Source: DATAUD01 sp036268455 (GTDB lineage: Bacteria; Verrucomicrobiota; Verrucomicrobiia; Limisphaerales; Palsa-1400). From it: a stretch of DNA of 64,000 bases. The notes beneath the pieces are model-generated. The model saw only the letters and a list, made by a program, of their open reading frames with translations. It had not been told where the DNA came from and made no database searches. Location: positions 1 to 64,000 of the forward strand of contig DATAUD010000106.1 in NCBI GenBank assembly GCA_036268455.1, read 5' to 3'. A program made the translations under genes and the position numbers. Positions 41,946 to 51,042 of this stretch are shown piece by piece. Positions within the stretch are counted from its first letter, which is position 1, and each line of letters begins with the position of its first letter.

Positions 41946-42427
41946 CCTTGTTTAAAAACGAACTCGCGGCTCCCTTGGGCGTCGAATGAGGCGGGGAAAT
42001 TTTCCTCGCCGGGGGCGCTACCGGTGATGGTGAGCGTGCCCTCGTCGATCTTGTAGATGGCGTAGCACTTTTTGCCGATGCCATCGGGATCGGGACATCC
42101 AGTAATAACGCCGATCAATTGTTTGGGGGTGACATTATCGCGAAGTGTGAATGTTCCTTTGACCCAATCGCCGTCCTCGTGGCCGTGGAATTCGAGGGTT
42201 TGGTCGGAAATGGTCAATGTAACAGGGCCTTCGTTGTCGTGCGTAATTTCGACGCCGTTCCATGCGCCTTCGATTTCGGTCGAACCGGCCCGATGCGAGG
42301 CTTTTGTTTGGGAGGCGGTGAGGGATGGTGTTGGGGCGGCGGGCAAAGCGGCTGACGGGGATGGAGCCGAGCAACCGGCCGCGACAATGACGGCGGCGGA
42401 AAGAGCCATCGGAATCATCCTTTTCAT
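41939..42427 (-). CDS. Lipoprotein with TIGR03067-like domain
   Basis: 162 residues. The signal sequence has the lipobox VAAGC (MKRMIPMALSAAVIVAAGC). A low-complexity Ser/Pro/Ala linker precedes a beta-rich domain of the TIGR03067 kind (EIEGAWNGVEITHDNEGPVT, GTLTITGSAPGEENFPASFD, SREFVFKQ), seen in many Planctomycetota and Verrucomicrobiota secreted proteins of unknown role. Its 3' end overlaps that of the GNAT gene by seven bases. Confidence 0.75.
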   Translation of the reverse strand: MKRMIPMALSAAVIVAAGCSAPSPSAALPAAPTPSLTASQTKASHRAGSTEIEGAWNGVEITHDNEGPVTLTISDQTLEFHGHEDGDWVKGTFTLRDNVTPKQLIGVITGCPDPDGIGKKCYAIYKIDEGTLTITGSAPGEENFPASFDAQGSREFVFKQGQ

Positions 42428-42515
42428 GGCGAATTTTTGGCCGGAATAATGGGATTGTCAATGCTGGCGACGTGGGGTTGCGTTCGCGATTCGGTCGCGG
42501 CATTATTCGACAATT

Positions 42516-42932
42516 ATGAATGCACCAATGATTTATACCCCATCGAAAGTCCTCGCGGGCGATGGCGAGGCGCTTCGGCTGAATAGTTTCACGCGCTGGA
42601 TGTCGCGCGATTTGATGCAGGCGGCGGGGGACTTCTGCCGGAACCTGGGACTTGTTCCGGCTTACTGCGAGTGTTCGCCTGATCACTTGACACGCTATCT
42701 TTTTTGGCGGCTGCCGCAAGGAGCTTTGATCGAAGTTCGGTCGGGACGGACGAAGGAGAAATTTGAGGAGTTTGATCGCGCGAACCGGCAAAGGAATTGG
42801 CGGCTGCTGTCGTTGCACATCAATGAGAGCGATATGTATTCGGCGGTGTGGATTTCATCGGACCATTTTGAGACGGGAAAGGCGTTTCTCCTGGCGCATG
42901 GCATTACGGCGGCCGAGAGACGAGAAGGTTAA
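42516..42932 (+). CDS. Small protein of unknown function
   Basis: 138 residues, no signal. The central part contains CRNLGLVPAYCECSPDHLTRY and, near the end, RLLSLHINESDMYSAVWISS followed by GKAFLLAHGITAAER. The latter vaguely recalls the bacterial tandem repeat domain (AVW and HGIT-like segments), but only a single copy is visible, so this is weak. Stands between the lipoprotein and the sugar dehydrogenase gene. Function unknown. Confidence 0.5.
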   Translation: MNAPMIYTPSKVLAGDGEALRLNSFTRWMSRDLMQAAGDFCRNLGLVPAYCECSPDHLTRYLFWRLPQGALIEVRSGRTKEKFEEFDRANRQRNWRLLSLHINESDMYSAVWISSDHFETGKAFLLAHGITAAERREG

Positions 42933-42993
42933 ACGTCGGCGGGAAAAAATTTGACGGCGGGCGCGCGCGGGCCAATGTTGTGCCCGTTCAAGG

Positions 42994-45882
42994 ATGATGA
43001 AGATTTTTCTCAAATTCCCGGTCCGGCTGCTGTTTCTCATAGCGCTGGCGGGACTGGCGTCTTCAGCCTTCGCCAAACCGTATGGCATGGCGGAGCGTCC
43101 AGAAACCGGCGCTTTTTTGAATGGGAAAATGCCGGAAATCGCGCCGACGATTTCGGGGAATTGGTCGGCGGTGCCGGCATTTACAAATCTGTTGTTCACG
43201 AATGCGGTTGGATTGTGTGCGGTGCCTGGATCGGATCGGCTATGTGTTTGGGAACGGGAGGGGCGGGTCTGGACATTTCAAAATTCGCCGGGAGCGGAGA
43301 AAAAAACGCTGGCGATCGATGTTCACGATCAGTGCCAGGGTTGGGATGACTCGGGATTGCTCGGTGTGGCGTTTCATCCGGGGTTCGCGACGAACCATTT
43401 CGTGTTTGTTTATTATACGTGGGTGAAACCGGGGACGGTGGCGGGAAGTTCGACGACGCGGCCTGTGCCGAATCTCCCCGATACTTACCATGACCGACTG
43501 GAACGTTACACGCTGGACGCGAACGGGACGGCGATTCCGGGGTCGGAGAAAATATTTGTTGACGTCACGGACCAGACAGTCTGGCACCACGGCGGGGGGA
43601 TGTTTTTTCATCCGGCCAATGGACTTCTGTATTGGACGGATGGCGACAACGCGGTGGATGAAAACAACCAGATTATCACCAAGAGCCTCTACTCAGGCGT
43701 TTTCAGGATTGACGTGGATTGCCGCGGCGGGGATTTCAGCCATCCAATCCGGCGCCAGCCGACCAATGGCTTTACGGCGAATTATTTCATCCCGAATAAC
43801 AATCCGTTTGTCGGGCAATCGAATGTACTGGAGGAATTTTTTTGCATTGGGCTGCGGAGTCCGCACCGGATGACAATTGATCCGGCGACGGGGCGGATAT
43901 TCATCGGGGACGTCGGAGGGAGTTTGCGGGAGGAAATCGACGTGATTGAGCCGGGGGAATCGGGTCTGAATTTCCAGTGGAACGAATGCGAAGGAAACCT
44001 GGGCGAGATGAAACTGCCGTGCATTGGAATCAGCCGCGGGCCTGTGCTGGATTATCCGCACACGGATGGGCGGGCGATTATCGGCGGGTACGTTTACCGT
44101 GGACGGAAATTCGCGGCGGACCTTAGCGGCAAGTATATTTTTGGGGACAACGTGTTCCGCATTATCTGGGCGCTGGATGAAACGACGACGCCGTTCCACA
44201 AAAACGCGCTTTGTATCATGCCGAAGGGCCTGGGCCCGAACGCGGGTTCGGATTACACGGGGCTGTCGTCTTTTGGCACGGACGCGGCGGGCGAGATTTA
44301 TTTCTGCCAGATGAGCAGCATCGGGGGGCGGATTTACACGTTGCGGCGCGGCGGCTCGCCACCGCCGGCGAAGACAATACCGAAACTTTTGTCGCAAACG
44401 GGCGTGTTCCGCGATTTGGCGGCGCTGGAGCCCGCGGATTTTTTGATCCCCTACTCTGTCAATTCCCCGCTGTGGTCGGATGGCGCGGCCAAACAGCGTT
44501 GGATGGCGTTGCCCGGGAATACGAAGATCAAATTTTTGGAGACGGGCGAATGGGAATTTCCGCCGGGGACTGTTTTCGTGAAGAATTTTGCGATGCGACT
44601 CGATGATTTGCACCCGGAAATTATGCGCCGGCTCGAGACTCGGCTTTTAGTTCGCGATATAAACGGCGGCGTGTATGGGGCGAGTTATCGATGGCGGCCG
44701 GATAATTCTGACGCAGACCTTGTCACCAGCGGCACGAACGAAACCATATCGATCAAGACGGCGGATGGAGTGCGGGAGCAAAAGTGGTTTTTTCCAGGGC
44801 GGCAGGATTGCCTGACGTGCCACACGACTGTGTCCAGAGGCGTGCTGGGTGTGAAAACGCGGCAGCTCAACGGTGAATTCAAATACCCCGGCGGCCTCGC
44901 GGACAACCAGCTTCGGACGTGGAATCATCTCGGCCTTTTCAGGACGCGGCTGGATGAGAAAAGAATTTCACGGATGCCGCGCCTGTCGGCTGTGACGGAC
45001 GTTCACGCTTCGCCGAACTTGCGCGTGCGCTCGTACTTGGACGCGAATTGCGCGATGTGCCATCGGCCCGGCGGTGTGGAAGCTTTTTTTGACGCTCGGT
45101 TTGACACGCCGTTGAAGTCCCAGGGGCTGATCAACGGGCCGGTCGCAAACCAGATGGGAATCGCCGGGGCGAAAGTCGTTGTCGCGGACAATTTAAAAAA
45201 ATCGATCCTGATCGAGCGGCTGCGGTCAGCCGGGGGAAATCAAATGCCGCCGCTCGCGCGCAATTTGGTTGATGACGCGGCGGTCGCGCTTTTCACGAAA
45301 TGGATTTCCTCATTGCATGCGACGACCCCGACGTTGCCGCACGGCTGGCAAAACATGGACATTGGGGACGTCGGCGTGAACGGGGAAGCGAGTTTCGTCG
45401 CCGGAAAGTTCAACGTGCTTGCATCGGGCAACGACATTTGGGAAAGCGCGGACTCATTTCATTTTGCGTTCAAGAGCCTCCCGGGCAACGGGCAGATCGT
45501 GGCGCGCGTGGCTTCGTTTCAATACACAGATCCTTGGGCCAAAGCGGGAGTGATGCTGCGGGAGAATACTTCCGCCGGGGCAAAATATGTTTTTGTGGGA
45601 TTCACCGGACAGGGCGGCTCAGTCCTGCAAACACGGGCCGTCGCGGATCGCTCCTCGACAAGTCTGGATGGTCCGGTGGCAAAACCGCCGGGGTGGCTCA
45701 AACTGGTGCGGCATGGCGAGGATTTCGACAGCTACGTTTCCGCCGATGGGACGACTTGGGAAAGCGCGGGTCACGCAACCGTTCCCATGGGCAAAACCGT
45801 GCTCGCCGGGCTTGCCGTCACAGCCCACAACAATTCGGCGCTCAATTCGACATTGTTCGATGGCGTCGCGATTTCCCCTTGA
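42994..45882 (+). CDS. Sugar dehydrogenase (PQQ-type propeller)-cytochrome c fusion, secreted
   Basis: 962 residues with a signal peptide (KFPVRLLFLIALAGLASSAF). The first ~450 residues are a six-bladed propeller of the glucose/sorbosone dehydrogenase kind (GVAFHPGFATNHFVFVYYT, RIFIGDVGGSLREEIDVIEP). A middle region with two heme c motifs, CLTCH (about 607) and CAMCH (about 686), resembles the TIGR03806 conserved domain. The C-terminal ~180 residues are a DUF1349-like lectin-type domain (FKSLPGNGQIVARVASFQYT). It likely oxidises a sugar in the periplasm and passes electrons to its own hemes. Convergent with the 45890 gene. Confidence 0.85.
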   Translation: MMKIFLKFPVRLLFLIALAGLASSAFAKPYGMAERPETGAFLNGKMPEIAPTISGNWSAVPAFTNLLFTNAVGLCAVPGSDRLCVWEREGRVWTFQNSPGAEKKTLAIDVHDQCQGWDDSGLLGVAFHPGFATNHFVFVYYTWVKPGTVAGSSTTRPVPNLPDTYHDRLERYTLDANGTAIPGSEKIFVDVTDQTVWHHGGGMFFHPANGLLYWTDGDNAVDENNQIITKSLYSGVFRIDVDCRGGDFSHPIRRQPTNGFTANYFIPNNNPFVGQSNVLEEFFCIGLRSPHRMTIDPATGRIFIGDVGGSLREEIDVIEPGESGLNFQWNECEGNLGEMKLPCIGISRGPVLDYPHTDGRAIIGGYVYRGRKFAADLSGKYIFGDNVFRIIWALDETTTPFHKNALCIMPKGLGPNAGSDYTGLSSFGTDAAGEIYFCQMSSIGGRIYTLRRGGSPPPAKTIPKLLSQTGVFRDLAALEPADFLIPYSVNSPLWSDGAAKQRWMALPGNTKIKFLETGEWEFPPGTVFVKNFAMRLDDLHPEIMRRLETRLLVRDINGGVYGASYRWRPDNSDADLVTSGTNETISIKTADGVREQKWFFPGRQDCLTCHTTVSRGVLGVKTRQLNGEFKYPGGLADNQLRTWNHLGLFRTRLDEKRISRMPRLSAVTDVHASPNLRVRSYLDANCAMCHRPGGVEAFFDARFDTPLKSQGLINGPVANQMGIAGAKVVVADNLKKSILIERLRSAGGNQMPPLARNLVDDAAVALFTKWISSLHATTPTLPHGWQNMDIGDVGVNGEASFVAGKFNVLASGNDIWESADSFHFAFKSLPGNGQIVARVASFQYTDPWAKAGVMLRENTSAGAKYVFVGFTGQGGSVLQTRAVADRSSTSLDGPVAKPPGWLKLVRHGEDFDSYVSADGTTWESAGHATVPMGKTVLAGLAVTAHNNSALNSTLFDGVAISP

Positions 45883-45889
45883 GGTTCTG

Positions 45890-48739
45890 TTATTCGCGGT
45901 CGGTTCGTTTTTGCGCGCGGCGTTTGGCGTCCAATAAGCGTCCGGTGGTTGAGCCTTGGGGTGGCGCGGGCGGTTTGTCGGGAGACGGCGGCGCGGCGGG
46001 GGAAGCGGGAGCGGCGGGAGGCGTTTGAACTTCCGTTTGCGCGGGTTTCTCAGGCTCGAACAAGGCGGGGTTGGGAGCGGGGGCGGTGCGCTCGGAACGA
46101 ACCTGGCCGCGGCGGGCCAGAAGCGCGGAGAGGGATTCTTCGGCTTCTTTGGCGCGAGGGACGCCCTTCCAGAAAAATATCCAGCGGCGCAGTTTGTTGG
46201 TGGCGCGCAGCCATTCGCTTCTGTCAAGTTGAATTCGGCGGACGGCGACATCCATCGGAAACAGCAATATCGCAAACTTCAGCAGCCAGTCGCGAAGGTC
46301 AAAAGGCTGGAACGTCTTGATTCGGTCGTGCGTGAACGGATTGTCCTTTTGGGGATCGAGAACTTTTCCGCCTCCCAATTCCGCCAGGCGGCGCAGGAGA
46401 TTTAAATTCGGACCGCTGTCGTCAAATTCGGGCGAATAGTTGACACTGAGGCCGAGGGCTTCCGACTGCCCGTTGCCGCGGTCGGTGAGGTTCATCAAAT
46501 AGGCGCCGACTTCCTTGGTCGGAAACACGGCGTCGTAACGCCCGGCGCCGGTTTGCTCCAGTTGCAGGACTTGCTTGTCGCCCGTGGGGCTGACGACGAG
46601 AAGCTGTAGATTGAGAAAGTTCCGATAATGGCCCTGGGAATCGATGGCTTCGACGCTCACATGGCCTTCGCCTTTTTCGACGGCAACTTCGGTGTTGAAA
46701 TTGGCGGCGTCCAAACGGCGCAAACTCCATTGCGCCACTTGCAGCCAGAATTGCTGGTATTTGTCCCAGCCCACCCAATTGATGGCCCATTTGGCTCGGG
46801 CATCGGAGGTGAAAGCGACGGTGCGGCCCAAGCCATATTGCCAATGCGCGAGCAGCGGATCACCCTTTTGTGTGACAAGCGGGATTTCGGCGCGACCTTT
46901 GGGCGTGGTGCAAACGTAGCCGAGCAGTTGGGGATATTCCGCCGGCCCGATGCCTTTGATGACTTCGCTCAGGGCGCGCACCTGCGGCTTGAACGGTTCC
47001 TCGAAAATCGCTGACTTTAAAATAACGGAGGCTTCCTTGATGAAAATTTGCGGAAGATCGGACGCGGAATCGACCGCCCAAAAACGGCCGTGCCCCTCGG
47101 CCGCGAGCCATGACATTGTGTCCGGCGCGACGTGCCCGCCGATCATAACGGTGCTGATGGTGATCCTGTGATTGATAATGTCCTGGACGAGCGTTTTGCT
47201 CGGCGCGGCGGGATCGCCATCGCTGAAGACAATCATATGTTTGAGGCTCGCGGTGGATTTCACGAGCGCATCGTAGGCGGATTGCATCGGCGCCTCGAAA
47301 CTCGGCATGTCGCCGGGGTTCATCCCGGAGATTTTGCGGCCCATGTCGGATTTATTTCCGACTTTCGAGAGTGGAAAAAGCCAGTGATTGTTGCCGTCCC
47401 AAAGCACGATTCCCATTTCGTCCTGGGGGCCAAGCGCGTCGAGCGCGGCATACGCGATGTCGCGCGCCCAGCCGTTGCCGCCGGGAAATTCCGTGGCATG
47501 GCAAACAATGGCCAGTGCGCCGTTTGGCAGGACTTTTTTGCTGCTCAATTCCATCTCCACCGGAAGCATCGCCTCCAACGGAGTGCCGCGATAGCCGCCC
47601 GCCGCGTAGGTTTGATCGCCGCCCACGCACACGAAGCCCACGCCGAAATCGCGGACGGCGCTTTCGAGCAATCGCATGGAATCGAGGCCGAGATCACCGG
47701 CGGAAATGTTGCTCAGGAAAATTGCGTCGTAGCTTTGCAACTCCGCCAGCGTGTCGGGAAATCTGTCGGTCATCTTGACTTCCAACTTGCCGGTTTGAAG
47801 CGCGTCAACCAGCGGCCGGTCCTTTTTAGGATCGCTGGAAATAATCAGCACGCGCGGATTGCCGCGCACGGTGGCGAAGGCGATGCCCCGGTTATTTTGC
47901 GGGACGGTATCGCCCGGAGCGTCGATTTGGACGTCGTATTTGTAAAAGCCGGTGCCGTCCAAAGTTTGCGGGAAGGTCAAAAGGTTTTTGCCCGCGTTCA
48001 ATTGAACCTTCTGTTCGCCCAGCGCGGTTTCATTGAGATAAAGACGGATGGTGGCGCTCTGATCGTGGTCGGCTTGCGCGAAAATTTTAACGTCGAAGGT
48101 CTGGCCTTTCTTGACGTTTGGAGGAACGGTCAATTTTTGTATCGACACGTCGTTGCCGCGGGCCGCGCCCAAAGGCAGGACGTCCATGCTCACGCCCAGC
48201 GTTCGCGCGGCGGCGAGCGCGGACAGGGCGTCGCCAACATTTTCATTGCCATCGGAAAGAAGGACCAGCCGCTTCTGTCCGGTTTCCGGGAAGGCGGCGG
48301 TGCCGAGGCGGATCGCGCCGGCTATGTCGGTCCGTTCAGTGCCGACGACCGCCTGGATTTGGCGCAAATCAAGCTGCGGGTTGGGGCGGCTTTCAATCGC
48401 GGCATCGGCTCCGAACACCAGCGCGCCGGCGAGATCGTTCGGCTTTTTGCCGCTGGAGGCCTGGTTGACATAGGCGCGGGCGGTCTCCTGCTGGGGCGAG
48501 GGAACGCTTTGCGAACGGTCAAGCATAAAGAAGACAGTCATCCCTTCGAGCGGTTTCTTGAATTGCAACCCCGCCATGCCAAGGCAGAGCGCCAAAACAA
48601 CGAGCAACCGCAACACCAGCGCGCTCCAATGCCGCCACGCCTCGATTCGCACGTCCGATTTCCAGGAAAGCCAGATGACCCACGGCACCGCTGGGATCAG
48701 CGCCAGAAGCCACACAGGGTTGGAAAACTGGAAGTTCAT
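45890..48739 (-). CDS. Large membrane protein with VWA and glutamine amidotransferase-like domains
   Basis: 949 residues. N-terminal helices (PVWLLALIPAVPWVIWLSW, LVLRLLVVLALCLGMAGL) precede a VWA domain with MIDAS DRSQS (74-78) and FMLD. A class I glutamine-amidotransferase-like region (IFLSNISAGDLGLDSMRLLE, FVCVGGDQTYAAGGYRGT) follows, then a second VWA-like domain whose MIDAS is degraded (IVCHATEFPGG in place of the DxSxS run) but retains IVFSDGDPA. The C-terminal 150 residues are charged and proline-rich. It shares four bases with the start of the permease-propeller gene. Probably the membrane end of the 45.9-52.9 kb cluster. Confidence 0.75.
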   Translation of the reverse strand: MNFQFSNPVWLLALIPAVPWVIWLSWKSDVRIEAWRHWSALVLRLLVVLALCLGMAGLQFKKPLEGMTVFFMLDRSQSVPSPQQETARAYVNQASSGKKPNDLAGALVFGADAAIESRPNPQLDLRQIQAVVGTERTDIAGAIRLGTAAFPETGQKRLVLLSDGNENVGDALSALAAARTLGVSMDVLPLGAARGNDVSIQKLTVPPNVKKGQTFDVKIFAQADHDQSATIRLYLNETALGEQKVQLNAGKNLLTFPQTLDGTGFYKYDVQIDAPGDTVPQNNRGIAFATVRGNPRVLIISSDPKKDRPLVDALQTGKLEVKMTDRFPDTLAELQSYDAIFLSNISAGDLGLDSMRLLESAVRDFGVGFVCVGGDQTYAAGGYRGTPLEAMLPVEMELSSKKVLPNGALAIVCHATEFPGGNGWARDIAYAALDALGPQDEMGIVLWDGNNHWLFPLSKVGNKSDMGRKISGMNPGDMPSFEAPMQSAYDALVKSTASLKHMIVFSDGDPAAPSKTLVQDIINHRITISTVMIGGHVAPDTMSWLAAEGHGRFWAVDSASDLPQIFIKEASVILKSAIFEEPFKPQVRALSEVIKGIGPAEYPQLLGYVCTTPKGRAEIPLVTQKGDPLLAHWQYGLGRTVAFTSDARAKWAINWVGWDKYQQFWLQVAQWSLRRLDAANFNTEVAVEKGEGHVSVEAIDSQGHYRNFLNLQLLVVSPTGDKQVLQLEQTGAGRYDAVFPTKEVGAYLMNLTDRGNGQSEALGLSVNYSPEFDDSGPNLNLLRRLAELGGGKVLDPQKDNPFTHDRIKTFQPFDLRDWLLKFAILLFPMDVAVRRIQLDRSEWLRATNKLRRWIFFWKGVPRAKEAEESLSALLARRGQVRSERTAPAPNPALFEPEKPAQTEVQTPPAAPASPAAPPSPDKPPAPPQGSTTGRLLDAKRRAQKRTDRE

Positions 48740-51042
48740 TTGCGGATGAATTTCTGAACGCGATTGTTCAGCGCGTCCGCCACGTAAAGATTTCCCTTTG
48801 AATCCATCGCGAGGCCCCAGGGATTGCTGAATTGCCCCGGCGCCCCGCCCGGCCCGCCAAGAATTTCCAGCAACCGGTCCTGCGCGTCGAAAATCTGGAT
48901 GCGGCTGTTGCCAAATTCGCAGACGAACTGCAATCCCGATGGGTCAATCAAAATATCGTACGGGTAACTGAATTCCCCCGGCCCGGAACCCGCCTTGCCG
49001 TAAGCGCGAATGAACTTGCCGTCCGGGGTAAATACCTGGATGCGGTGATTGCAGGAATCGGCCACATAAACCTGGTCGCGAGCGTCGATGCCCAGCCCCT
49101 CGGCGCGGCTGAATTCTCCGGGACCGTCGCCCAGCCGGCCCCAGCCGCCGAGATATTTTCCCTGGGCGGTAAAATGCTGGACGCGCTCGGAATCGGTATA
49201 TTCGCAAATATAAATGTTGTTGTTCGAATCAACCGCGCCGGCGCGAGGCATCCCGAGTTGTCCCGCGTTTGTCCCTTTGACGCCCCATTGGGCGAGCAGT
49301 TTGCCTTCAGGCGAAAAATAATTGACGCGCGAATAATGCGGTTCGACCAACACGATGTTTCCGTGGCGGTCGCGGCACATTCCCTTTGGATGTCCCTTGG
49401 CCGTTTCCGGCATTTGCCAAAAGAGGAGAAATTTCCCGTCCGGCGAAAACTTCTGCATGCGGCCCGTCATATCGATGACGTAAAGATTATCCTGCCCGTC
49501 CACGCCTACTGACCGCGGCTTGTTGAATTCGCCAATCCCCGCGCCGCGCGTTCCGATCACTTCCACACGGCTGAAAAAACGGCTCTGGACCGGCGCGCCC
49601 TTTTGGTCGTCCGCTGAACAACCCGCCAGAAAGCACAACGCCAGCGCGCACAATGAGGCCGCGCACATCTTTCGGATTGACTGAAGCGCGATCCAGCCCA
49701 GCAACGGCAAAAGCCCCAGGACCAGCAGCAGCAGGCAAAGCGCGTTGACCTGGGAATTGTGGCCGTAGTGGAGCAAATTGAAAATGCGCAGCGAAAGACT
49801 CTCGCCGCCCGGTGGAACGATGAGCACGAGCGTCTCCACGTCCCATAAACAGAGCAGGTAAGTCACATACCACGCCGCGCTGATCTGGCTGGCCGTTTGC
49901 GGCCAATAAATATGGCGAAGCATTTGCCAGAACGTTGCGCCTTCCAATCGCGCCATGGCGGCAAGGCTGGGATCGCCCGATCGAATCGCGCGCGCGACCG
50001 CGTTCCATCCCAAGCCGGCGTAACGAATTGCATACGCGATAAAAACAATCGCGGCGCTTTGATAAATGGCGCTCAAACCGCGCCGATTGAACACCCAGAT
50101 CAAGGCGATGCCCAAAAGGACGCCCGGCATGAAAAACGGAAGCCACAAAACGGAATCGAGCCGCATCCGCCACGTCAACAACGCCGCCGCGATAACGATC
50201 GACGCCGAAACCGTGCTGAACAAAAGCGAGTGGGAAATTGCCGAATGCCCCGCCGCCAGCGCGGGAAAGAATTCGCGCCACGTTTTTGGATTGCCCGCGA
50301 GCTGCCACGCAGGCACGCCGAGAGAAAACCCGGCCAATGCCAGCGCCGCCACGCCGCCGAGCCAGTACCAGCGCGGGCCTAATTGCCGCCGCAACGCCTG
50401 CGCCGTCGCCGGATTGGATTGCCAGTTCCACGAATTATTTCCGCCCCGAAAACAAAACATCAGGATCACCGGAGCGAGCACCATCGGCCAACTCAACGCC
50501 AGCGCCGCCGAGTAATCGAACGTCGTGTTGAAGCGGACCCAAACCTCCGCCGGAAAAACTTTCACCTGCAAAATCGCCGGGACCGCGAAATTGTTCAGCG
50601 CCAAAACCAGGGTCAGGATGGCCGCCTGCAAGATTTCCGCCCGCGCAATCGGCAGCAGCAGCCAGCGCAACAAAAAGCGACCCTCCATCATCGGATCGAC
50701 TTCCAATTGCGCCGCCTGGACGCGCCTCCATGCAGCCGTCACGAACAAAAACGTAATCGGCCAATTCAGCAAGGTGAGCACCCAAATCGCGCCCCCCAAC
50801 GTATATATATTGACCGGCAGCCAGTGGCGCCACGTTCCATTTTCACCCAGCAATTCAATCCAGCAATTGACAACGAGAAAGGGCGGCAAAATCAAAGCCA
50901 CCACCGCGCCACCGAGAAAAAACGTGCGCCAGGGCGGTTCGCTCGCGGCGAACCAAAGCGCCGCCAGCACCCCCCCGGCCAGACCGAGAAATGTCGCCGC
51001 TCCACTTACGCCAAGACTGTTCCAAACCAGCGGCCAGTTCAA
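48736..51042 (-). CDS. ABC-type double permease fused to an NHL-repeat lipoprotein-like propeller
   Basis: 768 residues from TTG 51042, whose TGA overlap with the upstream stop and GGAGG five bases before give the best start; longer ATG/GTG starts fall inside the upstream gene. Two binding-protein-dependent permease halves are each marked by an EAA-like loop (EGRFLLRWLLLPIARAE; LEGATFWQMLRHIYWPQ), as in FbpB/ThiP. The last helix is MCAASLCALALCFLAGC (459-475), a near-perfect lipoprotein signal with Cys475, after which six NHL units follow (NKPRSVGVDGQDNLYVIDMT, PWGLAMDSKGNLYVADALNN). No ATP-binding or solute-binding protein gene is nearby. Overlaps the flanking VWA genes by four bases at each end. 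Confidence 0.8.
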   Translation of the reverse strand: MNWPLVWNSLGVSGAATFLGLAGGVLAALWFAASEPPWRTFFLGGAVVALILPPFLVVNCWIELLGENGTWRHWLPVNIYTLGGAIWVLTLLNWPITFLFVTAAWRRVQAAQLEVDPMMEGRFLLRWLLLPIARAEILQAAILTLVLALNNFAVPAILQVKVFPAEVWVRFNTTFDYSAALALSWPMVLAPVILMFCFRGGNNSWNWQSNPATAQALRRQLGPRWYWLGGVAALALAGFSLGVPAWQLAGNPKTWREFFPALAAGHSAISHSLLFSTVSASIVIAAALLTWRMRLDSVLWLPFFMPGVLLGIALIWVFNRRGLSAIYQSAAIVFIAYAIRYAGLGWNAVARAIRSGDPSLAAMARLEGATFWQMLRHIYWPQTASQISAAWYVTYLLCLWDVETLVLIVPPGGESLSLRIFNLLHYGHNSQVNALCLLLLVLGLLPLLGWIALQSIRKMCAASLCALALCFLAGCSADDQKGAPVQSRFFSRVEVIGTRGAGIGEFNKPRSVGVDGQDNLYVIDMTGRMQKFSPDGKFLLFWQMPETAKGHPKGMCRDRHGNIVLVEPHYSRVNYFSPEGKLLAQWGVKGTNAGQLGMPRAGAVDSNNNIYICEYTDSERVQHFTAQGKYLGGWGRLGDGPGEFSRAEGLGIDARDQVYVADSCNHRIQVFTPDGKFIRAYGKAGSGPGEFSYPYDILIDPSGLQFVCEFGNSRIQIFDAQDRLLEILGGPGGAPGQFSNPWGLAMDSKGNLYVADALNNRVQKFIRK

